Positions 8,898 to 17,489 of a stretch of DNA of 36,505 bases are shown here, piece after piece. The notes below the pieces were generated by a model, which saw only the letters and a program-made list of their open reading frames with translations, did not search any database and was not told the origin of the DNA. The stretch covers positions 1 through 36,505 of the forward strand of contig CAJTOK010000038.1 in the NCBI GenBank assembly GCA_910577825.1, read 5' to 3'. A program made the translations under genes and the position numbers. Position 1 is the first letter of the stretch. Every line of letters starts with the position of its first letter. The stretch is from an uncultured Lachnospiraceae bacterium. GTDB lineage: Bacteria; Bacillota; Clostridia; Lachnospirales; Lachnospiraceae.

Positions 8898-9578
8898 TTA
8901 CAGTCCTGTTTTCTTTAAGAACCAGTCATATATTGCTGAATGTATAAATATATTTTCTTCTTCTTTGTCCTGTTCAAGGCTTTCATATTCCTCTTTGCTT
9001 AAAGTTTCTTTAAGCTTTTCTTTGGAACTGTCAGGAACTACAGCATAAGTTTCATCTACGAAACAAAGGCTTGGGAAAAGGACACACCACCAGTTTCTTC
9101 CCTTTGCTTCCCCTATTTCAACACATAATGCCTTGTAATTGCCAGCAGGAAATACAAGGTCGCCATATGATTTTACGGGAAAATACCTTTCTTCAAGAGA
9201 AACATTTACAGGATAGTCATATCCATTGTCCGAAATAATGCCCAGCGCAGAGTTCTTGATATTGCCTGTCTGTGATGACAAGAGCTTTTCAGCCCCGGTG
9301 GCATCTGTCGTACCGGAAATTGTATCTGTAATCCCGTCTATTATGCCATCACGTACTTTTAGTTTAAGTGCCTGGTCGGTTCTGGTATCGCTGTTTGCAA
9401 TTACATGCAGCCTTATTATATTATCTGCAATATTCTCCTGTATCTCTGCAGGTGTTTCTGCCCTGTCTGGATGGAAGAATTTAATGCCGGCAAGGAGCAT
9501 GGAAAAAGATAGTGCATAAATAAAAATAAGAAATGGGAGTTTTTGTGCTTTTGACAAGCTTTTTAAATATAGTTTCAT
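8898..9578 (-). CDS. spoIIR: stage II sporulation protein R
   Basis: Encodes 226 residues, typical for SpoIIR. In endospore formers this forespore-made, secreted protein triggers the SpoIIGA protease to activate pro-sigma-E in the mother cell. The N-terminal membrane segment (about residues 12-32) acts as the export signal. Family motifs are IIRLHVIANSDTRTDQALKL, then SLEERYFPVKSYGDLVFPAG, then GRNWWCVLFPSLCFVD. The start is preceded by AGAGGTAAC (minus strand). It is divergent from the penicillin-binding protein gene. Its presence argues that the host belongs to a spore-forming lineage. Confidence 0.93.
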   Translation of the reverse strand: MKLYLKSLSKAQKLPFLIFIYALSFSMLLAGIKFFHPDRAETPAEIQENIADNIIRLHVIANSDTRTDQALKLKVRDGIIDGITDTISGTTDATGAEKLLSSQTGNIKNSALGIISDNGYDYPVNVSLEERYFPVKSYGDLVFPAGNYKALCVEIGEAKGRNWWCVLFPSLCFVDETYAVVPDSSKEKLKETLSKEEYESLEQDKEEENIFIHSAIYDWFLKKTGL

Positions 9579-9790
9579 ATGTTACCTCTTTTCTACGCAC
9601 ATTATATGTAAGTACGGTTTAATTGATGAATAATAAAATGGTTTATATGGACATTATTCCCTGGTATTGGATAATTATTCTTATTTTTTTATTAATAAAT
9701 GTAAGAAAGGTGCATTTATCAATAAAATATGATATTATATTCAACATGGAGCTTGAAACAAAAATATTGTTTGAAAACAGGAGGTGCTTT

Positions 9791-12196
9791 ATGGCTACAA
9801 AGAAAAGTACAAAAAATGTGCCAGAAAATAGTGGCAGGCCTGTCAAAAAGAATAAAAAGAAACATAAAAAATTCTGGCTAGGTGTAAAAATTTTTTTATT
9901 GCTGCTTTTATTAGGAATACTGGCAGTGCTGGTAGTATTTTATTTTAAATTTGGGGATGAACTGCTACAATGGAAGAATGAAGCAAAAAAGGTTATTGAA
10001 AATTCCACTGTTGACACTTTCCGTTCATCAGAAACAAGCATGGTTTATGCAGCGGATAAATCAGTGGTCGCTAAACTGAAAGGCGACAAGGATTCATATT
10101 ACCTTACATTTGATGAAATACCACAACATGTAAAAGATGCAATGATTGCAATAGAAGACAGGGATTTCTTTAAACATGATGGTGTAAATTTCTTTTCAAC
10201 ATTTAAGGCTGCGGCGCTGCTTGTTAAAAGCAAGATAAAAGGCGAGAAAATCCAGCGTGGCGGCAGTACAATTACGCAGCAGACAGCTAAACTTGTATTT
10301 CTTACTAATGCTAAAACCTATGAGAGAAAGATAAGGGAAATATTTATAGCATTTGAAATGGAGAAAAAGTACAGCAAAAACCAGATACTGGAATTTTATA
10401 TAAATAATATGTACTTTGCAAATGGATATTATGGTATAGAGGCAGCCGCAAAGGGGTATTTCAGTAAGTCTGCATCAGAGCTTACTTTGCCAGAAACTGC
10501 ATTTTTATGCGCAATACCAAATAACCCGAGCCTTTATGACCCGTTTGATAACTATGATAATACTATAAAGAGGAAATCACGTATACTGGAACAGATGATG
10601 GATGAAGGTTTAATAACTGCTGCTGAATACAGTGATGCAAATTATGAAGACATAATACTTAACCCTGCCGAAGCCATCAAAACACAGAATTATATGACAA
10701 CATTTGCTGTAAGATGTGCAGTTAAAGCACTTATGCAGTCACAGGGGTTTGAGTTCCAGTATAAGTTTGGCAGCAAGGCAGAGGAAGAAGAATATAACAA
10801 GAATTATGATGAAGTATATAATGAATGCCACAGCATGTTGTATACAAAGGGCTACAGGATTTATACTTCATTAAGCAAGAAGAAACAGAAACTCCTGCAG
10901 AAGTCGGTTAATGATAAGCTTGCAGAATTTAAGGAAAAAAAGGATGGTGTATACACTTTACAAGGTGCAGCTACATGTATAGATAATAAAAACGGGTATG
11001 TTGTGGCAGTTGTCGGCGGGCGTAAGCAGAAATCGGTAACAGGTTATACACTTAACAGGGCATTCCAGAGTTACCGCCAGCCGGGCAGTTCATTTAAGCC
11101 GCTGGTAGTATATACCCCGCAGCTTGAAAGGGATTATACACCTGATACAATAGTGGATGATACTTATTTTGAAGACGGGCCAAGAAATTCCAATGGTGTA
11201 TATTCGGGCAAGATACCATTACGCTATGCAGTTGAAAATTCCAAGAATGTTATTGCATGGAAGTTATTTGAGGAACTTACGCCTAAAAAAGGCTTGTCAT
11301 ATGTTTTAAAAATGAATTTTAACAGGATAGATGATAATGATTACTATCCAGCAGCTTCCCTTGGAGGCCTTACCAATGGCGTAACAACAGTTGAGATGGC
11401 ATCAGGGTATTCTGCACTCCAGAATGACGGGGTATTCCGTGACCCTACATGTATTAAGAAAATTACTGATTCAGAGGGAAATATTATTGTAAATAACAAC
11501 AAACAGCGCCAGGAAAAGCATGTCTATGAAAAAAATGCAGCACGTATGATGACAGACATACTGACGGGTGTCTTAAAGTCTGGTACAGCAAGAGGCCATG
11601 CCCTGGATAATATGGCATGTGCAGGAAAAACCGGAACAACAAGTGATAAAAAAGATGGCTGGTTCTGTGGCTTTACCCCATATTATACAACCGCTGTATG
11701 GGTAGGGTATGACTCACCAAAGACACTGGATAATTTATATGGTAATACTTATCCATTATATATATGGGAAGAATTTATGGGACAAATCCATGACGGGCTT
11801 GAATATAAGGACTTTGAACCATATACTAATAGTGACGGGAATAATGGCGGAAGTGGTTATTATGGTGGCAGTGGTGATGATGATGATGACAATACACCGA
11901 CAGAGCCGCCAATGGAAACAGAAGCACCTCTGGGAGGAGATATAGATGAGCCAGATATAACTGATGAGCCGGAAGAAACTGATGAGCCAGAAGAGCCAGA
12001 TATAACTGATGAACCAGATGTGACTGATGAACCAGATGTAACCGGGCCAGATGATGGTGAGGATATTCCAGATAACGGGGACGAACCGGATGATGTAGGG
12101 GATGATGAACCAGATTATGAGCCAGGGCCAGAAGAAGGCCCGGATACCCAGCAGGACCCGGAAAACCTGGATACACAAGCACAGGCAGAAGAATAA
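9791..12196 (+). CDS. class A (bifunctional) penicillin-binding protein, PBP1A type
   Basis: Encodes 801 residues from ATG 9791, which follows a good AGGAGG; the frame is open upstream to 9623 but that part has no ribosome binding site and is not family-like. A basic N-terminal tail precedes a membrane anchor (about 29-53). The GT51 glycosyltransferase domain has EDRDFFKHDG (catalytic Glu122) and RGGSTITQQTAK (156-167). The transpeptidase domain has SSFK (active Ser433), SKN (484-486) and KTGT (613-616). It polymerises and crosslinks peptidoglycan outside the membrane. About 130 C-terminal residues are a Gly-rich linker plus a strongly acidic Asp/Glu/Pro tail (DITDEPDVTDEP repeats). The GT2 gene starts 24 bases after its stop. 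Confidence 0.95.
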   Translation: MATKKSTKNVPENSGRPVKKNKKKHKKFWLGVKIFLLLLLLGILAVLVVFYFKFGDELLQWKNEAKKVIENSTVDTFRSSETSMVYAADKSVVAKLKGDKDSYYLTFDEIPQHVKDAMIAIEDRDFFKHDGVNFFSTFKAAALLVKSKIKGEKIQRGGSTITQQTAKLVFLTNAKTYERKIREIFIAFEMEKKYSKNQILEFYINNMYFANGYYGIEAAAKGYFSKSASELTLPETAFLCAIPNNPSLYDPFDNYDNTIKRKSRILEQMMDEGLITAAEYSDANYEDIILNPAEAIKTQNYMTTFAVRCAVKALMQSQGFEFQYKFGSKAEEEEYNKNYDEVYNECHSMLYTKGYRIYTSLSKKKQKLLQKSVNDKLAEFKEKKDGVYTLQGAATCIDNKNGYVVAVVGGRKQKSVTGYTLNRAFQSYRQPGSSFKPLVVYTPQLERDYTPDTIVDDTYFEDGPRNSNGVYSGKIPLRYAVENSKNVIAWKLFEELTPKKGLSYVLKMNFNRIDDNDYYPAASLGGLTNGVTTVEMASGYSALQNDGVFRDPTCIKKITDSEGNIIVNNNKQRQEKHVYEKNAARMMTDILTGVLKSGTARGHALDNMACAGKTGTTSDKKDGWFCGFTPYYTTAVWVGYDSPKTLDNLYGNTYPLYIWEEFMGQIHDGLEYKDFEPYTNSDGNNGGSGYYGGSGDDDDDNTPTEPPMETEAPLGGDIDEPDITDEPEETDEPEEPDITDEPDVTDEPDVTGPDDGEDIPDNGDEPDDVGDDEPDYEPGPEEGPDTQQDPENLDTQAQAEE

Positions 12197-12220
12197 TTAT
12201 ATTAATACAGGGGTATTTAA

Positions 12221-13195
12221 ATGGTTACTATAAGTTTATGTATGATTGTTAAGAACGAGGAAAAAGTTTTAAGAAGGTGCCTTGGCAGCCTGGCAGATAT
12301 AGTTGATGAAATAATTATAGCTGATACAGGCTCGTCAGACAGCACAAAAGAGATTGCACTGGAATACACTAGCAATGTATATGATTTCAAATGGACAGGT
12401 GATTTTGCAGAAGCAAGGAATTTTGTGGCTTCAAAGGCAACAAAGGAATATATATATACAGCTGATGCAGATGAGTATCTTGATGAAGAAAACAGGGAAA
12501 AGTTAAAAAGGCTTAAACAGATACTCCTGCCTGAAATAGAAATAGTACAGATGCTGTATTGTACACCAGAAGAACTAAGCACAGTATATAATTTTGAAAA
12601 AGAGCACAGGGTAAAACTCTATAAAAGGGTAAGGAATTTTACATGGATTGACCCAATACATGAAACACTGCGTACAGACCCTGTTGTCTATGACAGTGAT
12701 ATAGAGATACAGCACAGGCCTCTAAGTAACCATGCACCACGTGACTTAGGGGCGATGGCTGCCCTGTCCAAATCAGGCAAAAGGCTGTCAAAGAAGCTGC
12801 ACCATATGTATGCAATGGAATTATTCCGTTCAGGCAGTGATAATGATTTCTGTGAGGCTGCCCCTGCATTTATACAGACAATGGAACAGGATGACAGAAG
12901 CATGGACGAAGTAAAAGAAGCATTGTGTGTACTGGCAAGGTTCTGCCGCATTAAAGGTGATTTAGCTGGCTTTTTCAGCTATGCACTTAAAGATGCGGTA
13001 ACAGAACCAAGTGCAGAAACTTGTTGTGAGCTTGGCATGTATTATGAAAATGCAGGAAATTATAATGAAGCAATGATATGGTACCAGAATGCGCTGACAG
13101 AAACAGAAAGCATACTGGATATAAGGACATCTGGTGTAATTCCACAGGCTGGCATTGAAAGGTGCAGGCTGGGACTTGGAAATGGCCAGGCATAA
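12221..13195 (+). CDS. family 2 glycosyltransferase with C-terminal TPR-like helices
   Basis: Encodes 324 residues. The N-terminal GT-A domain opens with ISLCMIVKNEEKVLRRCLGS, has IIIADTGSSDST and a TADADEYLD segment that supplies the DXD-type metal/UDP-sugar site. The C-terminal 120 residues are helical with a TPR-like unit (CCELGMYYENAGNYNEAMIW). This is the architecture of SunS-like and related cytosolic glycosyltransferases, which use nucleotide sugars; the acceptor is unknown. It follows the PBP gene by 24 bases and precedes the ArsR gene by 19, so the three probably share a transcript. Confidence 0.87.
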   Translation: MVTISLCMIVKNEEKVLRRCLGSLADIVDEIIIADTGSSDSTKEIALEYTSNVYDFKWTGDFAEARNFVASKATKEYIYTADADEYLDEENREKLKRLKQILLPEIEIVQMLYCTPEELSTVYNFEKEHRVKLYKRVRNFTWIDPIHETLRTDPVVYDSDIEIQHRPLSNHAPRDLGAMAALSKSGKRLSKKLHHMYAMELFRSGSDNDFCEAAPAFIQTMEQDDRSMDEVKEALCVLARFCRIKGDLAGFFSYALKDAVTEPSAETCCELGMYYENAGNYNEAMIWYQNALTETESILDIRTSGVIPQAGIERCRLGLGNGQA

Positions 13196-13214
13196 TGTTT
13201 TGAAAGGTTAATTT

Positions 13215-13562
13215 ATGGAAGAAAAAACAGAATATATAACTATTGACCAGAAAACAGCGGATGAAATAGAAAATAAAATGCCAGAAGAAAGCGAACTCTA
13301 TGAGCTTGCAGATTTATTTAAAGTATTTGGCGACTCAACAAGAATAAAAATACTGTATGTTTTATTTGAAAATGAGATGTGTGTATATGATATAGCAAAT
13401 ATTTTAAATATGACACAAAGTGCAATTTCACACCAGTTACGTGTGCTTAAACAAAACAGGCTTGTACGTTTTAGGAAAGAGGGAAAAACAGTATTATATA
13501 CACTGGCAGATGAACATGTGTTTACAATACTAAGGCAGGGAATTGAGCATGTGGAAGAATAA
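13215..13562 (+). CDS. ArsR/SmtB-family metal sensor repressor (zinc-type alpha5 site)
   Basis: Encodes 115 residues. The winged helix is evident: LADLFKVFGDSTRIKILYVL, the recognition helix MTQSAISHQLRVLKQ and the wing VRFRKEGKTVLYTL. At the C-terminus Asp99-x-His101 and His112-x-x-Glu115 reproduce the DxH...HxxE alpha5 metal site of CzrA/SmtB-type Zn(II)/Co(II) sensors. The alpha3 position reads EMCVYD, with one Cys (Cys56) where CadC has two, so the CadC-type Cd/Pb site looks incomplete. It probably represses the P-type ATPase promoter 43 bases downstream and releases when zinc is high. Ribosome binding site AAAGG. Confidence 0.9.
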   Translation: MEEKTEYITIDQKTADEIENKMPEESELYELADLFKVFGDSTRIKILYVLFENEMCVYDIANILNMTQSAISHQLRVLKQNRLVRFRKEGKTVLYTLADEHVFTILRQGIEHVEE

Positions 13563-13604
13563 AAAGTGATATAATAAAATCCAGGTATTTTTTTGAATAA
13601 GGTA

Positions 13605-13633
13605 TTGCTTTTTTATACATACTATGGTATATT
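13605..13633 (+). promoter_or_regulatory. sigma-A promoter of the metal ATPase gene
   Basis: TTGCTT (13605-13610) and TATATT (13628-13633) are 17 bases apart. Transcription would start near 13640, directly at the palindromic operator. Confidence 0.65.
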
Positions 13634-13642
13634 TTAAATAAA

Positions 13643-13668
13643 CATATGAATGGTTGTTCATATGAACA
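13643..13668. promoter_or_regulatory. ArsR/SmtB-type operator
   Basis: CATATGAA (13643-13650) and TTCATATG (13657-13664) form a perfect 8-bp inverted repeat with a 6-base spacer. The right arm is also the centre of the 14-bp palindrome TGTTCATATGAACA (13655-13668). ATATGAA-type inverted repeats are the classic ArsR/SmtB operator. It covers the predicted transcription start of the ATPase gene, where a bound repressor would block initiation, and lies 80 bases after the ArsR gene. Confidence 0.75.
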
Positions 13669-13702
13669 GTTGCAAAAATATGTAAATCCAGGGGGTGTAT
13701 GT

Positions 13703-16045
13703 ATGAAGAAGAAATATTCAATTAGTGGCATAGACTGCGCAAATTGTGCGGCTAAACTGGAAGCTAAGATGAACAGCCTTCCAGAAGTAAATAATGTTAT
13801 ATTGACATTTGCAACAGGACAGTTATTAGTAGAAGCGGATGATTTAGATAAGGCTTTGGAGGCTTTAAGGAAACTGGCAGACAAAGAAGAGCCTGGCACG
13901 GTGATAGGGGATTTAAAGAGGGCAGGAAACCAGAAAAGTAATACTGGAAATACCAGCCATAGCCATGGACATGGACATAACCATGAACATGAACATGTTC
14001 ATGGGCACCACCATGAAGAGTGTACATGCGGATGCTGCGGACATGGGGAACATGGCCATGCACATGAAGAACACCACCATGAGGAACACCACCATCACGA
14101 AGAACACCATGAAGAACAAAAATCCAGCAATACAGGCCTTTTATCTGCCTTTCTTGATGAAAAGAAGGAACTTGCAGGTATAGGGGCTGGCATAATATTC
14201 TTTATTGCAGGGCTTATAGCACAGAATCTGGCCAGTACAGTTTTAATATATGTTTCCATGTTTGTTATATCTTATATTATACTTGGTGGTGAGGTATTAA
14301 TAACTGCTGTTAAAAATCTTTTCAGGGGCAAAGTTTTTGATGAAAATTTCTTAATGGGAATTGCTACAATAGGTGCATTTGTAATTGGGGAATATCCAGA
14401 GGCGGCAGGTGTAATGCTTTTCTACAGGATTGGTGAGCTTTTTGAAGATGTAGCTGTTGGAAGAAGCAGGAAGCAGATAATGGATGCTGTAGATTTAAGG
14501 CCGGAAACAGCAAGGCTTATAGAAAACGGGAAAACTGTAGTATGTGACCCTGCAGATGTAAAGATTGGTGATATAATAGAAGTCCGTGCCGGGGACAGGA
14601 TACCACTTGACGGTGTAGTTACAGAAGGAGAAAGCAGGATTGACACGTCGGCTGTAACAGGAGAACCTGTTCCAGTTGCTATAAGTAAAGGAAGCCATGT
14701 ATTATCGGGCTGTGTCAATGTTTCAGGTGTAATATATTTAAAAGTTGAAAAATTACTTGAAGAATCAATGGCAAGCCGTATTCTTGAAGCAGTTGAGAAT
14801 GCTGCTGCCTCAAAGCCAAAAATTGACAGGTTTATTACAAAATTTGCCAGTATTTATACACCATTAGTTGTACTGGCAGCATTTATTACAGCAGTAGTAC
14901 CTTCCCTGGTTACTGGAAACTGGAGCTACTGGGTTTATACAGCACTGACATTTCTTGTAATAAGCTGTCCATGTGCATTGGTACTTAGCGTGCCACTTGC
15001 ATTTTTTGCAGGAATTGGCGCAGGCTCTAAGAAAGGCATATTGTTTAAAGGAGGTGTTTCACTAGAAGCACTTTCAGGAATTAAGTCAGTAGTAATGGAT
15101 AAAACAGGAACTGTTACAAAAGGGAATTTTACTGTAGCAGATATTATTCCAGACAGCATATCAGGAATAACAGAAGAAGGGCTTTTAGCATATGCGGGAT
15201 GTGCAGAAAGATTGTCAACACATCCTATAGCAACAAGCATAATGAAAGAAGTTAATAAAAGGGGAGTTTCTATACCTGAAGCCAGGGATATAAAAGAGAT
15301 ATCTGGAAAAGGAATGGAGGTACTTCTGGAAAGTGGCACGCTTCTATGTGGAAGCAGGCAGCTTCTTGGAACAAATGGTATACAAGTACCAGCAGAAAAT
15401 GGCAAAATATATGGTACAGAGGTATTTCTTGCTATTAATGGCAGATATGCAGGGCGTATAATTATAAATGACACTATTAAAGAAGATTCAAAATATGCAG
15501 TTTCAGAAATGAAGAAGTATGGTTTATGGACAGCAATGCTTACAGGGGATGCAGAGGAAAATGCAGAGCAGGTATCCCTTGTTACCGGAATAGATGAAAC
15601 ATTTGCAAGGCAGATGCCACAGGATAAACTTGATAATCTTGTAAATATACGTAACCAGCATGGTGCAGTAATGTTTATAGGTGACGGGATTAACGATGCA
15701 CCAGTGCTTGCAGGTGCTGATGTAGGCGCAGCAATGGGAAACGGTGCTGATGCGGCAATAGAAGCTGCAGACGTTGTATTTATGAATCCAAACCTTAGTT
15801 CAGTTCCAGAAAGCATAAAGATAGCGAAAAGGACAAAAACCGTGGCAATGCAGAATGTTATAGGTGCACTTGTAATTAAGGCTTTAGTTATGGTACTTGG
15901 CTTTGCAGGAATTGCATCAATGTGGATGGCGGTATTTGCGGATTCAGGAGTTGCAATGCTCTGTGTACTGAATGCAACAAGGATTTTATTTACAGGAAAA
16001 GGGCAGGAACAGGAATTTAAAACTATTCCAAAGGCATTAACATAG
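13703..16045 (+). CDS. Zn/Cd/Pb-type P1B ATPase with His-rich metal-binding region
   Basis: Encodes 780 residues from ATG 13703, preceded by GGGGGTG; an in-frame ATG at 13646 lies inside the operator and is rejected. An N-terminal HMA domain has CANC (Cys12, Cys15). Residues about 85-138 hold 24 His and four Cys (CTCGCC), an unusually long metal-binding linker. The transport core has the CPC motif (SCPCALVLSV), DKTGT phosphorylation motif, the HP dipeptide (STHPIA) and GDGINDAP hinge. P1B-2 enzymes of this type pump Zn(II), Cd(II) or Pb(II) out of the cytosol. Regulation by the upstream ArsR protein is inferred from the operator. Ends before a bidirectional terminator. Confidence 0.93.
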   Translation: MKKKYSISGIDCANCAAKLEAKMNSLPEVNNVILTFATGQLLVEADDLDKALEALRKLADKEEPGTVIGDLKRAGNQKSNTGNTSHSHGHGHNHEHEHVHGHHHEECTCGCCGHGEHGHAHEEHHHEEHHHHEEHHEEQKSSNTGLLSAFLDEKKELAGIGAGIIFFIAGLIAQNLASTVLIYVSMFVISYIILGGEVLITAVKNLFRGKVFDENFLMGIATIGAFVIGEYPEAAGVMLFYRIGELFEDVAVGRSRKQIMDAVDLRPETARLIENGKTVVCDPADVKIGDIIEVRAGDRIPLDGVVTEGESRIDTSAVTGEPVPVAISKGSHVLSGCVNVSGVIYLKVEKLLEESMASRILEAVENAAASKPKIDRFITKFASIYTPLVVLAAFITAVVPSLVTGNWSYWVYTALTFLVISCPCALVLSVPLAFFAGIGAGSKKGILFKGGVSLEALSGIKSVVMDKTGTVTKGNFTVADIIPDSISGITEEGLLAYAGCAERLSTHPIATSIMKEVNKRGVSIPEARDIKEISGKGMEVLLESGTLLCGSRQLLGTNGIQVPAENGKIYGTEVFLAINGRYAGRIIINDTIKEDSKYAVSEMKKYGLWTAMLTGDAEENAEQVSLVTGIDETFARQMPQDKLDNLVNIRNQHGAVMFIGDGINDAPVLAGADVGAAMGNGADAAIEAADVVFMNPNLSSVPESIKIAKRTKTVAMQNVIGALVIKALVMVLGFAGIASMWMAVFADSGVAMLCVLNATRILFTGKGQEQEFKTIPKALT

Positions 16046-16065
16046 AATATTGATATTTTATATTT

Positions 16066-16102
16066 AAGGGCATTTCCCAGGAAACTTTAGGGAAATGCCC
16101 TT
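16066..16102. terminator. bidirectional Rho-independent terminator
   Basis: AAGGGCATTTCCC (16066-16078) pairs perfectly with GGGAAATGCCCTT (16090-16102) around an 11-base loop; TTCTTAT follows on the + strand and TTAAAT on the - strand. It separates the converging ATPase and sulfotransferase genes. Confidence 0.85.
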
Positions 16103-16117
16103 CTTATACATATTTTC

Positions 16118-17230
16118 TTATTTTAACTTTTCTTTAAACCGGTGTAAAATATAATGCAAAGGATGGTTAATTATATCTTTCATATTTTCTATACTGCGCA
16201 TAGTGTAAAGAGTTGACATACAGGAAAAACGTATCATATCATCTGCCATATATACATTATCTTTCTGCCATTTTTCTCTTTGCAGGTTTTTCTCACTAAA
16301 GAGTGGCTGTCCGTCATTAAAGTACCGGCTGGCAACCCCGTTATTTGAATTTTCATATAGCTGCATAAATTCCTGCATTTCTTCTGGTGACATCATGCTG
16401 CAAGGGTATCTTTCTTCTGAAACTGGCGAAATCTGGTTTAAAATCCATTCAAATTTTCTATATTCTTCTAAACTCATTTTAAATGAACCGTTTATTATAC
16501 GCTTAATTTCACAGGTATTTTCAGATAATTTTGGATTAAAATTATTGTTTTCTTCATTTATACTATAAGAATCATTTAATTCCAGGTTAAATATATCCAG
16601 AAAATCCGCAAAAAGGGAATTATCTTTAAAATATTTTTTATCAAAGCGTTTTACAATAATATTTTCCCTGCCAAATATTTCTTCAAGTTTTTTTAAGCAT
16701 TTAAAATAATCGGGCTGTACATATTTTTTGTAATCTTTATAATAGTTTTCCCATGTAAGTGCATTTTTAGAATTTATACTATGCTTTACCATCTGGTTAT
16801 ACCATGATAATAAATATTCATCCTGCCTCCGGAGGTATACAATTATTTTAACTTTATACCCGGCATTTTTTGCATCTTCCTGTAACCTGAGCATACGCGG
16901 AATCCCTCTTTTCCTAATAAAACATGCACCCCAGACACCTTCATTTGAAATAATTAAATTATCATGCTGCATAAAAAGTTCTCTGGTTATTTCAAGCCCT
17001 TTTTGAAAATATTCTTCTTCTATATCTGTATGCCTTATGCCCTCACGGTCGACATATCTTGTTTCTAAAAAAGACCCATTACGGTATTTCCCGGCATATA
17101 TATACTCAAAAGGAAAATCTGGGTAAAAATATCCGTTTTGTGATAATATATCCCTGTTTTCATGGCAAAAATGCTGGATTGATGTAGTGCCAGTTTTTGG
17201 TATTCCTATGTGAAGATATAAAGTTTTCAT
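16118..17230 (-). CDS. sulfotransferase-like protein
   Basis: Encodes 370 residues from the ATG at 17230, where the conserved domain begins; the frame stays open to 17332 but that 34-residue extension has no ribosome binding site and does not look family-like. The N-terminus MKTLYLHIGIPKTGTTS carries the PKTGTTS loop that binds the 5'-phosphosulfate of PAPS in sulfotransferases, and a later IIVYLRRQDEYLLSWYNQMV segment resembles the 3'-phosphate-binding Arg/Ser motif. Bacterial members modify surface glycans or other metabolites, but no acceptor can be named and no sulfate-activation genes are in the window. A GC hairpin (17241-17256) sits between the AAGGAG (17266-17261) and the start. Confidence 0.75.
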   Translation of the reverse strand: MKTLYLHIGIPKTGTTSIQHFCHENRDILSQNGYFYPDFPFEYIYAGKYRNGSFLETRYVDREGIRHTDIEEEYFQKGLEITRELFMQHDNLIISNEGVWGACFIRKRGIPRMLRLQEDAKNAGYKVKIIVYLRRQDEYLLSWYNQMVKHSINSKNALTWENYYKDYKKYVQPDYFKCLKKLEEIFGRENIIVKRFDKKYFKDNSLFADFLDIFNLELNDSYSINEENNNFNPKLSENTCEIKRIINGSFKMSLEEYRKFEWILNQISPVSEERYPCSMMSPEEMQEFMQLYENSNNGVASRYFNDGQPLFSEKNLQREKWQKDNVYMADDMIRFSCMSTLYTMRSIENMKDIINHPLHYILHRFKEKLK

Positions 17231-17375
17231 AATAATACCAGGCTGGAGTTCCAGCCTAATCTCCTTTTCAAAATTTCTAATAGTATTTACTATAATAGAA
17301 CGGTTTATGTTATTTCTTTCAGGTTTTTGCATATGTCAAAAATTGTTATGTTATGTGTGGGCAATTTAAACGAAA

Positions 17376-17405
17376 AACACAGGGACAAATTATTGTCCCT
17401 GTGTT
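17376..17405 (-). terminator. Rho-independent terminator of the agrCA-like operon
   Basis: AACACAGGGACAA (17376-17388) pairs perfectly with TTGTCCCTGTGTT (17393-17405) around ATTA. On the minus strand it is followed by TTTCGTTT, giving a proper U-rich tail 85 bases after the regulator stop codon. The remaining bases between 17406 and 17489 hold no gene. Confidence 0.85.
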
Positions 17406-17489
17406 AAAGATTGTAATTTATAGGTTTAATTGTTTTGGTTAAGGATTTTTAAAGAGATAAAAAATTTTATCTTTGGGCATATTTTAGTT

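Noticed and set aside
9623..9790. 56-residue N-terminal extension of the penicillin-binding protein
   Set aside because: No ribosome binding site at its start and an added hydrophobic segment atypical of PBP1A; AGGAGG fits ATG 9791.
13648..13659. GAAT-N4-GTTC as a LexA box upstream of the metal ATPase
   Set aside because: One half-site is mismatched, and the same bases form a much better ArsR-type inverted repeat next to an ArsR gene.
14935..15816. 293-codon open frame antisense to the metal ATPase
   Set aside because: Lies wholly inside a well-conserved P-type ATPase gene; Ser/Pro-rich composition is typical of an antisense shadow.
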